DNA from: a virus
DNA length: 62,185 bases
IMG/VR virus record: IMGVR_UViG_3300047189_000049
Span: 1 to 62,185 of that record
Reading direction: 5' to 3' (one strand)
Below are positions 55,105-62,185 of this stretch, piece after piece (position 1 is the first letter of the stretch; the number at the start of each line of letters is the position of its first letter). The notes beneath the pieces are model-generated. The model searched no databases, was not told the origin of the DNA, and saw only the letters and a list, made by a program, of their open reading frames with translations. The position numbers and the translations under genes are program-made.

Positions 55105-55310
55105 TACATCGGGCGCTCATGGAAGAGTAGCGCCATCAGCGTGGCGCCCATGCCGGCCATGACCATGAGGCCGACCGTGATGATCCATTTGTTGACGCTG
55201 GTAATGCTCTTCGAGAGGCTCGCCTGTGCCGTAAGAATCCCCGTGTAGCGCTCCGCGCACACGGCCTCGTGCGTGTTGATCTGTGCCTGCACGGCGTTGA
55301 TCAGCTCCAT
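55104..55310 (-). CDS. Small membrane protein (XhlA-like)
   Basis: The protein reads ELINAVQAQINTHEAVCAER, a coiled segment, then SVNKWIITVGLMVMAGMGAT and LMALLFHERPM, a single hydrophobic anchor. It resembles XhlA-type coil-plus-anchor proteins found near lysis or tail genes. Starts are ambiguous: ATG at 55310 (68 residues), GTG at 55328 (74) or GTG at 55349 (81). The function is inferred. Confidence 0.55.
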   Translation of the reverse strand: MELINAVQAQINTHEAVCAERYTGILTAQASLSKSITSVNKWIITVGLMVMAGMGATLMALLFHERPM

Positions 55311-55351
55311 TGCCCTTACCTCGCTCACGGTGAATCCCCTCTGCTCCACGG

Positions 55352-55906
55352 TTACTGATCGCTTCCCGCGGCAGCGGTCAGCGGCTGTTGCTTGGTGGCG
55401 GCTGCAGACACCTGCAGGGCCTTGTCGACGACGTCATCCTGAGGACGCGGCACAACCTCGCCCGGGGACGCGGGGCGCTGTGGGCCGCGCGTACCATCGA
55501 ACACGGACGGCACGAGCTTCGACGTCTTCGGCGAGAACTTGCGGATCTGCCCGTCCTTCTCGGTCTTGATGTAGCTGTCAGCGCCGAGCTGCTGCGACAT
55601 CGATACGTCGGCGGGCGAGAAGAGCTCGGTGTGGCTGGGCATACCGTCGTCGTTGGCGCGGTCTTCCGGGTGCGTGTGGTAGATCGAATCGAAGTGCGCG
55701 CCCTTCGGGGTCTGCGTGCGCAGCTCGAAGTGGTCGGAGTGCCCCTGGACCGGCACCGAATAGCAGTAGTTGCCGTCGGCGTCCTTGTAGATGACACCGC
55801 CGTACTCGTGCTCGGTGATCGGTCGCGCGAACGCCTGATACGCGGCGCGGTCGCGGTCGGGCTGCCAGACGCAGGATGGGTCGACAGGTGCTGGTAGGGC
55901 GGCCAT
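55352..55906 (-). CDS. JAMM-like peptidase (DUF4329-type), tail region
   Basis: The 184-residue protein starts at the ATG at 55906 (overlap with the next gene). It reads AALPAPVDPSCVWQPDRDRA, then EHEYGGVIYKDADGNYCYSV and SIYHTHPEDRANDDGMPSHT, LFSPADVSMSQQLG. The set of Glu before G-G-V, H-T-H-P and S-P-A-D corresponds to the JAMM/MPN+ zinc-peptidase pattern of the DUF4329-type family. Its C-terminal part is disordered. It lies beside the tail fibre gene and may trim a virion protein. Confidence 0.65.
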   Translation of the reverse strand: MAALPAPVDPSCVWQPDRDRAAYQAFARPITEHEYGGVIYKDADGNYCYSVPVQGHSDHFELRTQTPKGAHFDSIYHTHPEDRANDDGMPSHTELFSPADVSMSQQLGADSYIKTEKDGQIRKFSPKTSKLVPSVFDGTRGPQRPASPGEVVPRPQDDVVDKALQVSAAATKQQPLTAAAGSDQ

Positions 55907-56454
55907 CAGATCACCGTAACCTGTAGGGTGACGGTCTCCGTGGCGAGCACGGTGAGCGTCGTGGAGTCGCGCACTTCCAGAGTGAATACGCATGTGAACG
56001 TGCCGGGCGTGGCCTTCGTGAGGCTCCAGCTCTGCGTCGCGCTGATCCAGCTGCCGGTCGTTCCGCTCGTGAGGCTGCCTGATGTGACGGTTGCGCGCAT
56101 CTGCACCGTGCTGACCTGTCCGGCCGGGGCACACCATGCGCCGTCGTTGACCGTTCCGCCTGAAAGCGTGTTCTCGTAGCGGTTGCCGTCGAAGTTGAGC
56201 TGCAGCGAGGCGCTCGCGCCGCCGGGACCGGAGTCGCTGACAGTCTGGTTGGCGGGCAGCGTGATGGTGCGGTTCGCCTTGCCGTAGAAGTCCGTCGGCA
56301 TGGTGATGACGCCACTGGGCTTTCCGGCCAGCGTGCGTACCGCGGCATCGTTCAGGCTGATCTGTGCCGTTGCGCCGAGCCCGAGCTCCAGCGCAATGGA
56401 CTGTCCGGCGGTGCTACCGCCGAGACTGATCGGACCTGAGGAGTTCAGTGTCAC
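55906..56454 (-). CDS. Tail/fibre-associated structural protein
   Basis: The 182-residue protein begins TLNSSGPISLGGSTAGQSIA and has LNDAAVRTLAGKPSGVITMP, then DFYGKANRTITLPANQTVSD, the motif set of phage fibre-associated proteins beginning LNSSGPISLGG. The rest is beta-rich. It overlaps the JAMM gene and the fibre gene. Confidence 0.7.
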   Translation of the reverse strand: MTLNSSGPISLGGSTAGQSIALELGLGATAQISLNDAAVRTLAGKPSGVITMPTDFYGKANRTITLPANQTVSDSGPGGASASLQLNFDGNRYENTLSGGTVNDGAWCAPAGQVSTVQMRATVTSGSLTSGTTGSWISATQSWSLTKATPGTFTCVFTLEVRDSTTLTVLATETVTLQVTVI

Positions 56455-57857
56455 GGAAGCTCCGCCCTGATCAGGTCGAGCTCGTGGCTCAGGCGATCAA
56501 TCTGGTCCTGCTGGGTCTTGACGACCTCGATCAGGAGCGCCGTGAGGCGGTCATACTTCACGCCGAGCGACCCATCTGCGCGCTGCCCGACGATCTCGGG
56601 TAGCACGGCCTGAATCTCCTGCGCGATGACGCCAACGTCAGCCTTGCGGTTGAAGTACCCGTCGACGCCGCCGTGCTCCTTCAGGTACTGGTCGGTCCAG
56701 TCGTAGCGCACGCCCCGGATCTGCCGCACCATCTCGATTGGGTCTTCGATGGCGCGGATGTTCTCCTTGAGCCGGCGATCCGACGTGTAGTACGCCGTGA
56801 CGTTGCCGGTCGCGCGCACCTCTCCGATCACGCCAGACGCGGCCGTGCCGACACCGATGCTGTGGACCTGATAGTCGTTGGCGGTGTTCAGCGCGTTGGC
56901 GGTAGTAGCCGTCGTAGCCGTGGCGGCGTTGCCCGTGCACGACGCCGCCGATCCGTTCGTGTTCTGGTTGAGCACGGGGACGTCAGACGCCTGAATGGCC
57001 CCCATGACGACGTGCGTACCATTGCCGCGCAGGAAGTTCGCCACGGTCACGGCGCCAGCGAGTGCGTCGATGGCGGCCTGCTGTGTTCCGGCGCCAGTGC
57101 CGCCGTTGGCGATGGCGAGTGTGCCACCAAGCACGACAGCGCCGGCTGACGGCGTGTTCGGGGTGAGACCCGTCGTTCCGCCACTGAACGACGTGACACC
57201 GGTGGAGATCGCCTGCCACGACAGGTTGCCGGCGCCATCGTTCGTCAGGTACGTCGTGCCGCTGCCGTTGCTGTTCGGCCAGATCACGGTGTATGTGCCG
57301 GCCGCAGCAGGCACGGTGAACGTGACGATGCCTGACACCGACCCCTTGAGCCTCATGCCGAGGATGTTCGGGTACGTGCCGTCGAAGGTGAAGTTCGCGG
57401 AGGCCGAGAAGCCGCCCGCGCTGTTGTACTGGACCTGCGTGTTCGCGCCGGCCGCCGTGGTCGGCAGCGACGTGTTGAAGATCAGGATGTTCGTGCCATC
57501 GCTGATGATAGCCGTGCGGTATCCCTGCGGCAGCACGACACTGGAGCCTGCGCCGCCGCTTGAGATGGTCAGACTGAAGGCGCCGCTGGTTCCGTTGTTC
57601 ACGCTCCAGATGCCGCCGACGCCGGTGGGCAGCTGGTAATTGACGTTGGCGGTGAGCACGCCAGTTACGTTCAGATTCGGGGGCGTGTACTGCGTCGACG
57701 TCAGCACGGTGACGCCCGAGAGACCCGTCACGGACAGGTTCGTGGTGCCACCGAGCGCGCTGTCTAGCGCGTTCCAGTTCGCATTGACCGGCACGTCCCA
57801 GACGTTGACATTGCTGCCATTCGCCGGGGTGTTCAGTGCCTTGTTCGTTGTGGCCAT
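56451..57857 (-). CDS. Tail fibre with C-terminal S74 chaperone
   Basis: The 468-residue protein begins ATTNKALNTPANGSNVNVWD, then WNALDSALGGTTNLSVTGLS, then a beta-rich body (TVIWPNSNGSGTTYLTNDGA). The C-terminal part (from about 360) is an S74 chaperone: RLKENIRAIEDPIEMVRQIR, GVIAQEIQAVLPEIVG, KYDRLTALLIEVVK. The S74 chaperone folds the fibre trimer and is cut off. It is the third S74-type protein here. Confidence 0.85.
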   Translation of the reverse strand: MATTNKALNTPANGSNVNVWDVPVNANWNALDSALGGTTNLSVTGLSGVTVLTSTQYTPPNLNVTGVLTANVNYQLPTGVGGIWSVNNGTSGAFSLTISSGGAGSSVVLPQGYRTAIISDGTNILIFNTSLPTTAAGANTQVQYNSAGGFSASANFTFDGTYPNILGMRLKGSVSGIVTFTVPAAAGTYTVIWPNSNGSGTTYLTNDGAGNLSWQAISTGVTSFSGGTTGLTPNTPSAGAVVLGGTLAIANGGTGAGTQQAAIDALAGAVTVANFLRGNGTHVVMGAIQASDVPVLNQNTNGSAASCTGNAATATTATTANALNTANDYQVHSIGVGTAASGVIGEVRATGNVTAYYTSDRRLKENIRAIEDPIEMVRQIRGVRYDWTDQYLKEHGGVDGYFNRKADVGVIAQEIQAVLPEIVGQRADGSLGVKYDRLTALLIEVVKTQQDQIDRLSHELDLIRAELP

Positions 57858-57865
57858 CTCGTCTC

Positions 57866-60079
57866 CTAGATCGCGCGCTTCGCGACGTCGAGCGCCTTGA
57901 CGATGGCTTCGTCAGGTGCCTGCAGAAGTGGTTCGGTGCGGCTGTCCTCGACCTTCTTGGCGCGCTTCGCAGCGAGCATTAGACGGCCGACCAGCTGCTC
58001 GTGACTGCGCCCGGCGCGACCACCGCTGGCGCGCTCGATGCGACCGCCAGATGCCGACGCGTTCGGGCCACCCTCGAAGCGCTTGATTGCTTCCAGCAGG
58101 CGCGCCTTCACGCCGGGGCGGTTGATGTCGATGGGGTCGTTCACGCCGATGCCGAGGAAGTGCGCGACGTGCTGTGCGTAAGACGCCGGGGCAGCCGCAT
58201 CCCAGCCTTTGCCGGGGGTGTTGATCAGCGCGGCCGGCGTGTCCAGCCCGGAGCGAAGCTTGTGCTCAAGCAGGGCGGCGGCGGCGGCCTCGCCGTGGGC
58301 GGGAGTCGCGAACTTCGCAAACGTGCCGTCTGAGCCCACATACCCGGGCTGCGACTTCGCGAAGTCGCCGTCCTTGATGTTGCCCATGTTGTTGTTGCGC
58401 ACGCTGGGCGGAGCGCTCGGATCCGTCTGCGGGCTGTCCGTGGACGCGCCCTCGTTGGCGAGATCGCCGTAGTAGCCGAGCTGCCGCATGTGCTGGCCCA
58501 TGGGCGAGCGGATCGCGCCCTCGGCACGACCTGCGCCGTACTGTATGGCACCGGCGAGCCTCGGTGAGCTCGCGGCGAACTGGCCGACGGCAAGCCCCGG
58601 GTGGCCCATGAAGGCGAGAGGCGTGGCAAGCACGCTTTCCAGCGCGGTGCGCGCGCCGCCAGCGGACCACGGGTGCAGCGCCATGCCGGCGAGCATGGGG
58701 GCAAGGTGCGGATCCTTCGCGGCCAGCTGGTCGAGCAGGCTCTGGGCGCCCGGGCTCTTCAGACTGCGCAGCGACTTCGCCGTGGCGGCGGCCGCGGCCG
58801 TGTTGTTGCCGAGGCCGAGTGTCTTCTGCAGGTTCTGCAGGTTGTTGCGACCCGTCTGGTAGCTCTCCATGAGATTCGCGTATTCGGGGTCGGCATCGAC
58901 GATGGCCTTCTTCGTGGCGTCGTAGATGCTGCCCATGTGGCGACGCGCGACGTCGTTCGACGTGCTGTCGCGCAGGTCCCAGACGGCCTGCTTCAGATTG
59001 TCCATGCCCATGAGAGACTGGTACGCCCGATCCGGCGCGTGCTTCCAGCCGTCGACCATCTGCTCGACTTCATCGAGCATGTCGTTGGCGTGCTTGAACT
59101 GGCCGACGTTCACGCCGCCGGCACGCGTCTGCGATCGGGCATCCTGAATGGCCTGCTCGATGCGATTGAAGTCAGGGTTCACCTGATTCAGTGTGCCCTT
59201 CTTGGCAAGGTACGCGTCGCTCGCGTCCTGTCGCACGCCGCGCAGCGCGTCCTGCGCCGCCTGCTGGAACTCGGAGGCATCCCCCTGTCCGCTGTAGAAC
59301 CGCTTGAACGTGTCGCGCAGTGCCGGGTCCGAAGACGAACCGGCGGCGTGCGCAACCTTGAGCAGCGACGCGGGCACGCCTGTCGCCGCGCTCTGCGCGC
59401 CGCGGACGGCGATGGTTGCCGGCTTCGCTACGGTCTTGGCGACGCTCATCGCGGCGTTCACCGGATCCGCCATGGAGGCGACCTTGCCTACCTTTCCGGC
59501 GATGCCAGTGGCGCCAGCGCCGAAGCTCAGCGGCGTCGTGACGTCCATGAGCACGGACGCCGGGTCTTCGCCCAGCGCCTTCTTGAAGCCAGCCACGCTG
59601 CCGTAGGACTGCTTGTAGTGCTCGCCGAGCGCATCCAGCAGCTTCTCGTTCTCGGCCTTCGAGGCCGGGTCTTGAGGCATGCCGATGGCGCCAGCGGCCT
59701 TTGAGGCCACACCCTTGCCGAGCGCGCCAAGCGACTCCATGGTCTGCACGGGGTGCGCGAACGCCGACACCGTGGATCCGATGACGTCGCCGGCGCTGGG
59801 GATAAGGTTCTTGCCGGCCTGCTCGAACGTGTCGCCCCATGACGGCTCAGGACCACCGGCGGGGGCGCGAGCCACGCCGCGATGGACGGCCGGGGTCGGC
59901 GCGTGCGCGGCATGCGGAGCTGCGGGCCGCGTGGCAGCGTCAGGCTCCGGCTTCGGCTTCACCGAGGCAGCGAACTGCTGATAGGCTGCGTCGTCTCCGC
60001 CGTCGCCGGCAGCAGCCGCAGGCCTCACCGAGGCGGCGAACTGCTGATAGGCTGCGTCGTTGTCGAGTGCTTCTGGCAT
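57866..60079 (-). CDS. Large virion protein with C-terminal lytic-transglycosylase-like segment
   Basis: The 737-residue protein begins PEALDNDAAYQQFAASVRPA and repeats DDAAYQQFAASV after 22 residues, encoded by a duplicated 34-base core (59961-59994 and 60027-60060). A helix-rich middle follows (NLIPSAGDVIGSTVSAFAHP; GGVNVGQFKHANDMLDEVEQ). Around residue 560 SVRNNNMGNIKDGDFAKSQP and GSDGTFAKFATPAHGEAAAA resemble the muramidase-like gene at 11616-12026. It could be an ejected internal protein that opens peptidoglycan. The last part carries ASGGRIERASGGRAGRSHEQ. Confidence 0.65.
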   Translation of the reverse strand: MPEALDNDAAYQQFAASVRPAAAAGDGGDDAAYQQFAASVKPKPEPDAATRPAAPHAAHAPTPAVHRGVARAPAGGPEPSWGDTFEQAGKNLIPSAGDVIGSTVSAFAHPVQTMESLGALGKGVASKAAGAIGMPQDPASKAENEKLLDALGEHYKQSYGSVAGFKKALGEDPASVLMDVTTPLSFGAGATGIAGKVGKVASMADPVNAAMSVAKTVAKPATIAVRGAQSAATGVPASLLKVAHAAGSSSDPALRDTFKRFYSGQGDASEFQQAAQDALRGVRQDASDAYLAKKGTLNQVNPDFNRIEQAIQDARSQTRAGGVNVGQFKHANDMLDEVEQMVDGWKHAPDRAYQSLMGMDNLKQAVWDLRDSTSNDVARRHMGSIYDATKKAIVDADPEYANLMESYQTGRNNLQNLQKTLGLGNNTAAAAATAKSLRSLKSPGAQSLLDQLAAKDPHLAPMLAGMALHPWSAGGARTALESVLATPLAFMGHPGLAVGQFAASSPRLAGAIQYGAGRAEGAIRSPMGQHMRQLGYYGDLANEGASTDSPQTDPSAPPSVRNNNMGNIKDGDFAKSQPGYVGSDGTFAKFATPAHGEAAAAALLEHKLRSGLDTPAALINTPGKGWDAAAPASYAQHVAHFLGIGVNDPIDINRPGVKARLLEAIKRFEGGPNASASGGRIERASGGRAGRSHEQLVGRLMLAAKRAKKVEDSRTEPLLQAPDEAIVKALDVAKRAI
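59961..60060. repeat. 66-bp-period duplicate in the 737-residue gene
   Basis: A 34-base core at 59961-59994 is repeated at 60027-60060 with two or so mismatches. Both encode AAYQQFAASV at the N-terminus of the protein. The period is 22 codons, so the frame is kept. Confidence 0.8.
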
Positions 60080-60081
60080 GA

Positions 60082-62185
60082 CTACTGGTTCTTCAGGAAT
60101 CGCGACAGGTTCTCGACGCCGTAGTTCTCTTTTCCGTAGCGATCAATGAATGCTGGCGGAACCTTGCCGGAGAAAATGTCTGGCGCGCGCTTCATGATGT
60201 CCAGCAGCGCCTGCTTGGCCTTTCCGTATTCGATCTCGGAGTGCTCGTTGCGGAACGAGGACTGCGCGTTCTGCGCAAGGTAAAGGTCTCCCTGCCCCGG
60301 ATGGCGGGCGGCGGCGTTGCCCTTGTACTCGTTCATGTACTCGGCCATGTCGAGCGCGTGCTGCTTGTCGACGTACAGGCTGGCGAGCACGGACGTTGCC
60401 TGCTGCTTCGAGAGCTGCGTCGTCGGGACGGCCGTGGCCGCCGCCTCGAGCGCGCCCAGCGAGTTCTGGTCTGCGCCGTGGGCGCGCGCAAACGTCAGCA
60501 TGGCGCCGAGCTTGTCGGCGGCGGCCTTGAGGCCCATGGCATCATGGGGTGTGGCGTCAGCGATCAGGTATGGCGTGGGATCCACACCTGCGGCACCAGC
60601 GATGGTGCGCATGATGTCGTTGGCGCGTCCCGCGAGCCCGGCCTTGATGCCGTTGAACGCGCCGCCGGCGAGCACGCCGTTGTCCGGCATCGCCATCAGC
60701 GTCGAAGACAGCTGCGAAATCGTTCCGCCCTGCGTGTGCGCGCTCGCCGCGTTCTGCACGATGCCGTCTTCGGTCTTCGCGGAAATCGCGCGCTCGTTTT
60801 CCCACTGCGTGGGGTCGAGCTGCGTCAGGCGAGAGTAGTCCTGATCGATGCGCGACGTGCCGTAGTCCTTCACGTAGTTGTGAGACTCCTGCGAGCGCGG
60901 CAGGCCAGAGATCGCCTGATCGGCGGTCTGCTGGCCGCCGCCTGCAGGCGCCCCGGAAAGCTTGGCTGCCTGCTGGGCGCCAGCGAGCGGCGGCGCCTTG
61001 CCCTGCGCAACCAGCGCGCGGTACTGGCCAAGGAGCATGCGCTGGCCGTTGGCGAGCGTGACCATGCCGTTGTTGACCGCGATGCCCTGCGCGACGTTTG
61101 CGGTGTCGGCTTGCGTCTTCTCGATCCTTGCCTGCTGCTGTGCGGTATTCATGTAGGACTGCGCGCCGGCGCCAACGCCGGAGGCCAGCGCCACGCCGAG
61201 GCTGCGGGTCGGCGCCGTGCCCATGGCGGCGACACCGGTCAGCAGCGGGATCAGGTTCTCGCGCTTGTCGAGGTTCAGGCCCTTCAGGAAGTTCAGGACC
61301 GACGTACCGGCGTGCGTGAGCTTGTCGCCGACGTTGTAGGACGGCTTCTGGGCGGAGTTCGGCTGACCCGCGGCACTGGGCTGCGGCAGGCCGGAGGAGC
61401 TCTGGGAGAGCGCCAGCGCCTGCGCAGGGTCCAGTCCCGGCTGGGGCGCAGCAGGAGCGGCCGCAGGGGGCGCGGAGTAGTCGCCTGCACCCTGAGTCTG
61501 GCCGGCGACGGACGCCGCCAGCTGGTCGTCTGGCGAGCCCACAGGGGCAAGCCCGGGCGACGGCGCGCGGCGCGCGGCTGGAACCGGGGCCGCCGCGGGC
61601 GCGGCAGGCTGCTGCGTGGCAGCAGGGGCACGGAGCCCCGGCATGACCGGGTCCGCGCCCCGGTTGAGACTCGCGCCCAGCGGATCCATGGGCGGCTGGC
61701 CGCCGAGCATGCCGCGGGTCGTTTCGTCCATCTTGGCGCGACGCGCCAGAAATTCTGGGTCGTGACTCTGGTCGGAGAACAGACCCTTGACGTGATCCCA
61801 CGCGCTGCTGCCGAGGTCGCGCAGGCTGTGCGAAAGCTGGTGCTGCTCGGGAGACCACTGGTCGTCGCCGGCGAGCCCATCATCGGGACTTCCGCCACCG
61901 GCATACCCTGCGCGGCCGCCGCGGCGCATGGATGACACCATGGCCGCGATCTTCGCGACATCCATGGCGTCATCCATGCCACTGCGCGGCTTGCCCTGCG
62001 GAGGCTGAGCAACGGCGAGCGTGTTGTGAGGCGCGTCGTTCGGGATATCAAGACCAGACCCTTCTGTCTGGTACGGCATGCCGCCACCGGCATACCCTGC
62101 GCGGCCGCCGCGGCGCATGGATGACACCATGGCCGCGATCTTCGCGACATCCATGGCGTCATCCATGCCACTGCGCGGCTTGCCC
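60082..62185 (-). CDS. Giant virion protein, C-terminal part (continues from the window start)
   Basis: This frame is open at the right edge and ends at 60082. It begins inside the repeat (GKPRSGMDDAMDVAKIAAMV) that also ends the gene at 1-2136, in the same frame. The ATG at 62166 is therefore internal and not the start. The protein contains glycine-rich tandem repeats, a long Ala/Pro/Gln-rich linker, then a segment with TGVAAMGTAPTRSLGVALAS and a helical C-terminal half. It lies 2 bases before the 737-residue virion protein in the same operon. It is probably a tail or ejected internal protein, but I recognise no named domain in this half. Confidence 0.8.
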   Translation of the reverse strand, partial: GKPRSGMDDAMDVAKIAAMVSSMRRGGRAGYAGGGMPYQTEGSGLDIPNDAPHNTLAVAQPPQGKPRSGMDDAMDVAKIAAMVSSMRRGGRAGYAGGGSPDDGLAGDDQWSPEQHQLSHSLRDLGSSAWDHVKGLFSDQSHDPEFLARRAKMDETTRGMLGGQPPMDPLGASLNRGADPVMPGLRAPAATQQPAAPAAAPVPAARRAPSPGLAPVGSPDDQLAASVAGQTQGAGDYSAPPAAAPAAPQPGLDPAQALALSQSSSGLPQPSAAGQPNSAQKPSYNVGDKLTHAGTSVLNFLKGLNLDKRENLIPLLTGVAAMGTAPTRSLGVALASGVGAGAQSYMNTAQQQARIEKTQADTANVAQGIAVNNGMVTLANGQRMLLGQYRALVAQGKAPPLAGAQQAAKLSGAPAGGGQQTADQAISGLPRSQESHNYVKDYGTSRIDQDYSRLTQLDPTQWENERAISAKTEDGIVQNAASAHTQGGTISQLSSTLMAMPDNGVLAGGAFNGIKAGLAGRANDIMRTIAGAAGVDPTPYLIADATPHDAMGLKAAADKLGAMLTFARAHGADQNSLGALEAAATAVPTTQLSKQQATSVLASLYVDKQHALDMAEYMNEYKGNAAARHPGQGDLYLAQNAQSSFRNEHSEIEYGKAKQALLDIMKRAPDIFSGKVPPAFIDRYGKENYGVENLSRFLKNQ
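61892..62185. repeat. 189-bp in-frame tandem repeat spanning the genome junction
   Basis: Copy 1 runs 61892-62049. Copy 2 starts at 62081 and continues past the window end into bases 77-129, giving a 158-bp repeated core with a 189-bp (63-codon) period. Each copy encodes GLDIPNDAPHNTLAVAQPPQ followed by a MDDAMDVAKIAAMVSSM-type segment and GGRAGYAGGG. The period keeps the reading frame, so copy number could vary without breaking the protein. Confidence 0.9.

Overview
This window is essentially a whole genome of a tailed double-stranded DNA phage (Caudoviricetes, podovirus-like virion gene set) of a high-GC Gram-negative, probably proteobacterial, host. The phage assignment rests on adjacent small and large terminase subunits, a P22-type portal, scaffold and major capsid genes, adaptor/tail-nozzle genes, S74-type tail fibres and a lysis cassette. 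Gram-negative hosts are suggested by two lipobox mini-lipoproteins and a Sec-type signal peptide. I see no integrase, CI-like repressor, DNA polymerase or RNA polymerase, so a virulent phage relying on host replication and transcription is the simplest reading.

The two window ends overlap: bases 11-76 equal bases 62120-62185. Both ends fall inside one leftward gene and stay in frame across the join, so the molecule closes to a circle of about 62.1 kb. The assembly broke inside a 189-bp in-frame tandem repeat.

Layout. (1) 1-34.7 kb, leftward: late genes. Reading in transcription order from 34.7 kb: small terminase, a 56-codon overlapping gene, large terminase, portal, a giant 1851-residue polyvalent protein plus a pyrophosphatase-like protein, a GroES-like protein, scaffold, decoration-type protein, major capsid, structural and adaptor genes, an S74 fibre, a muramidase-like/holin pair, an HslV-like peptidase, a metallophosphoesterase, HNH and GIY-YIG homing endonucleases, a dATP/dGTP diphosphohydrolase-domain protein, an NlpC/P60-like hydrolase and tail-nozzle genes. 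A single rightward gene with its own sigma70 promoter (19.7-20.0 kb) interrupts the head genes. (2) 34.7-44.4 kb, leftward: tightly overlapping small genes, a Mom-like DNA-modification gene overlapped by an odd tRNA-Gly-like gene, peptide deformylase, primase-helicase, RuvC-like resolvase and an HNH endonuclease. (3) 44.5-55.1 kb, rightward: early/accessory genes driven by repeated TTGACA-17-TAnnnT promoters. They include mostly unknown small proteins, a coiled-coil protein, a tandem-repeat Ala-rich protein, two lipoproteins, a DEDD exonuclease, a PD-(D/E)XK nuclease and a candidate ssDNA-binding protein. (4) 55.1-62.2 kb, leftward and continuing through the window start to base 2136: a membrane protein, a JAMM-like peptidase, fibre genes and two very large virion proteins.

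How it fits together: divergent promoters at 44.43-44.49 kb separate the rightward early region from the leftward replication region. Most genes overlap by ATGA/GTGA, implying translationally coupled operons. A few rho-independent terminators (7.5, 17.0, 22.4 kb) punctuate the late operon. No stretch longer than about 300 bases lacks a gene; the largest gaps are 19555-19755, 2137-2285 and 44400-44529.
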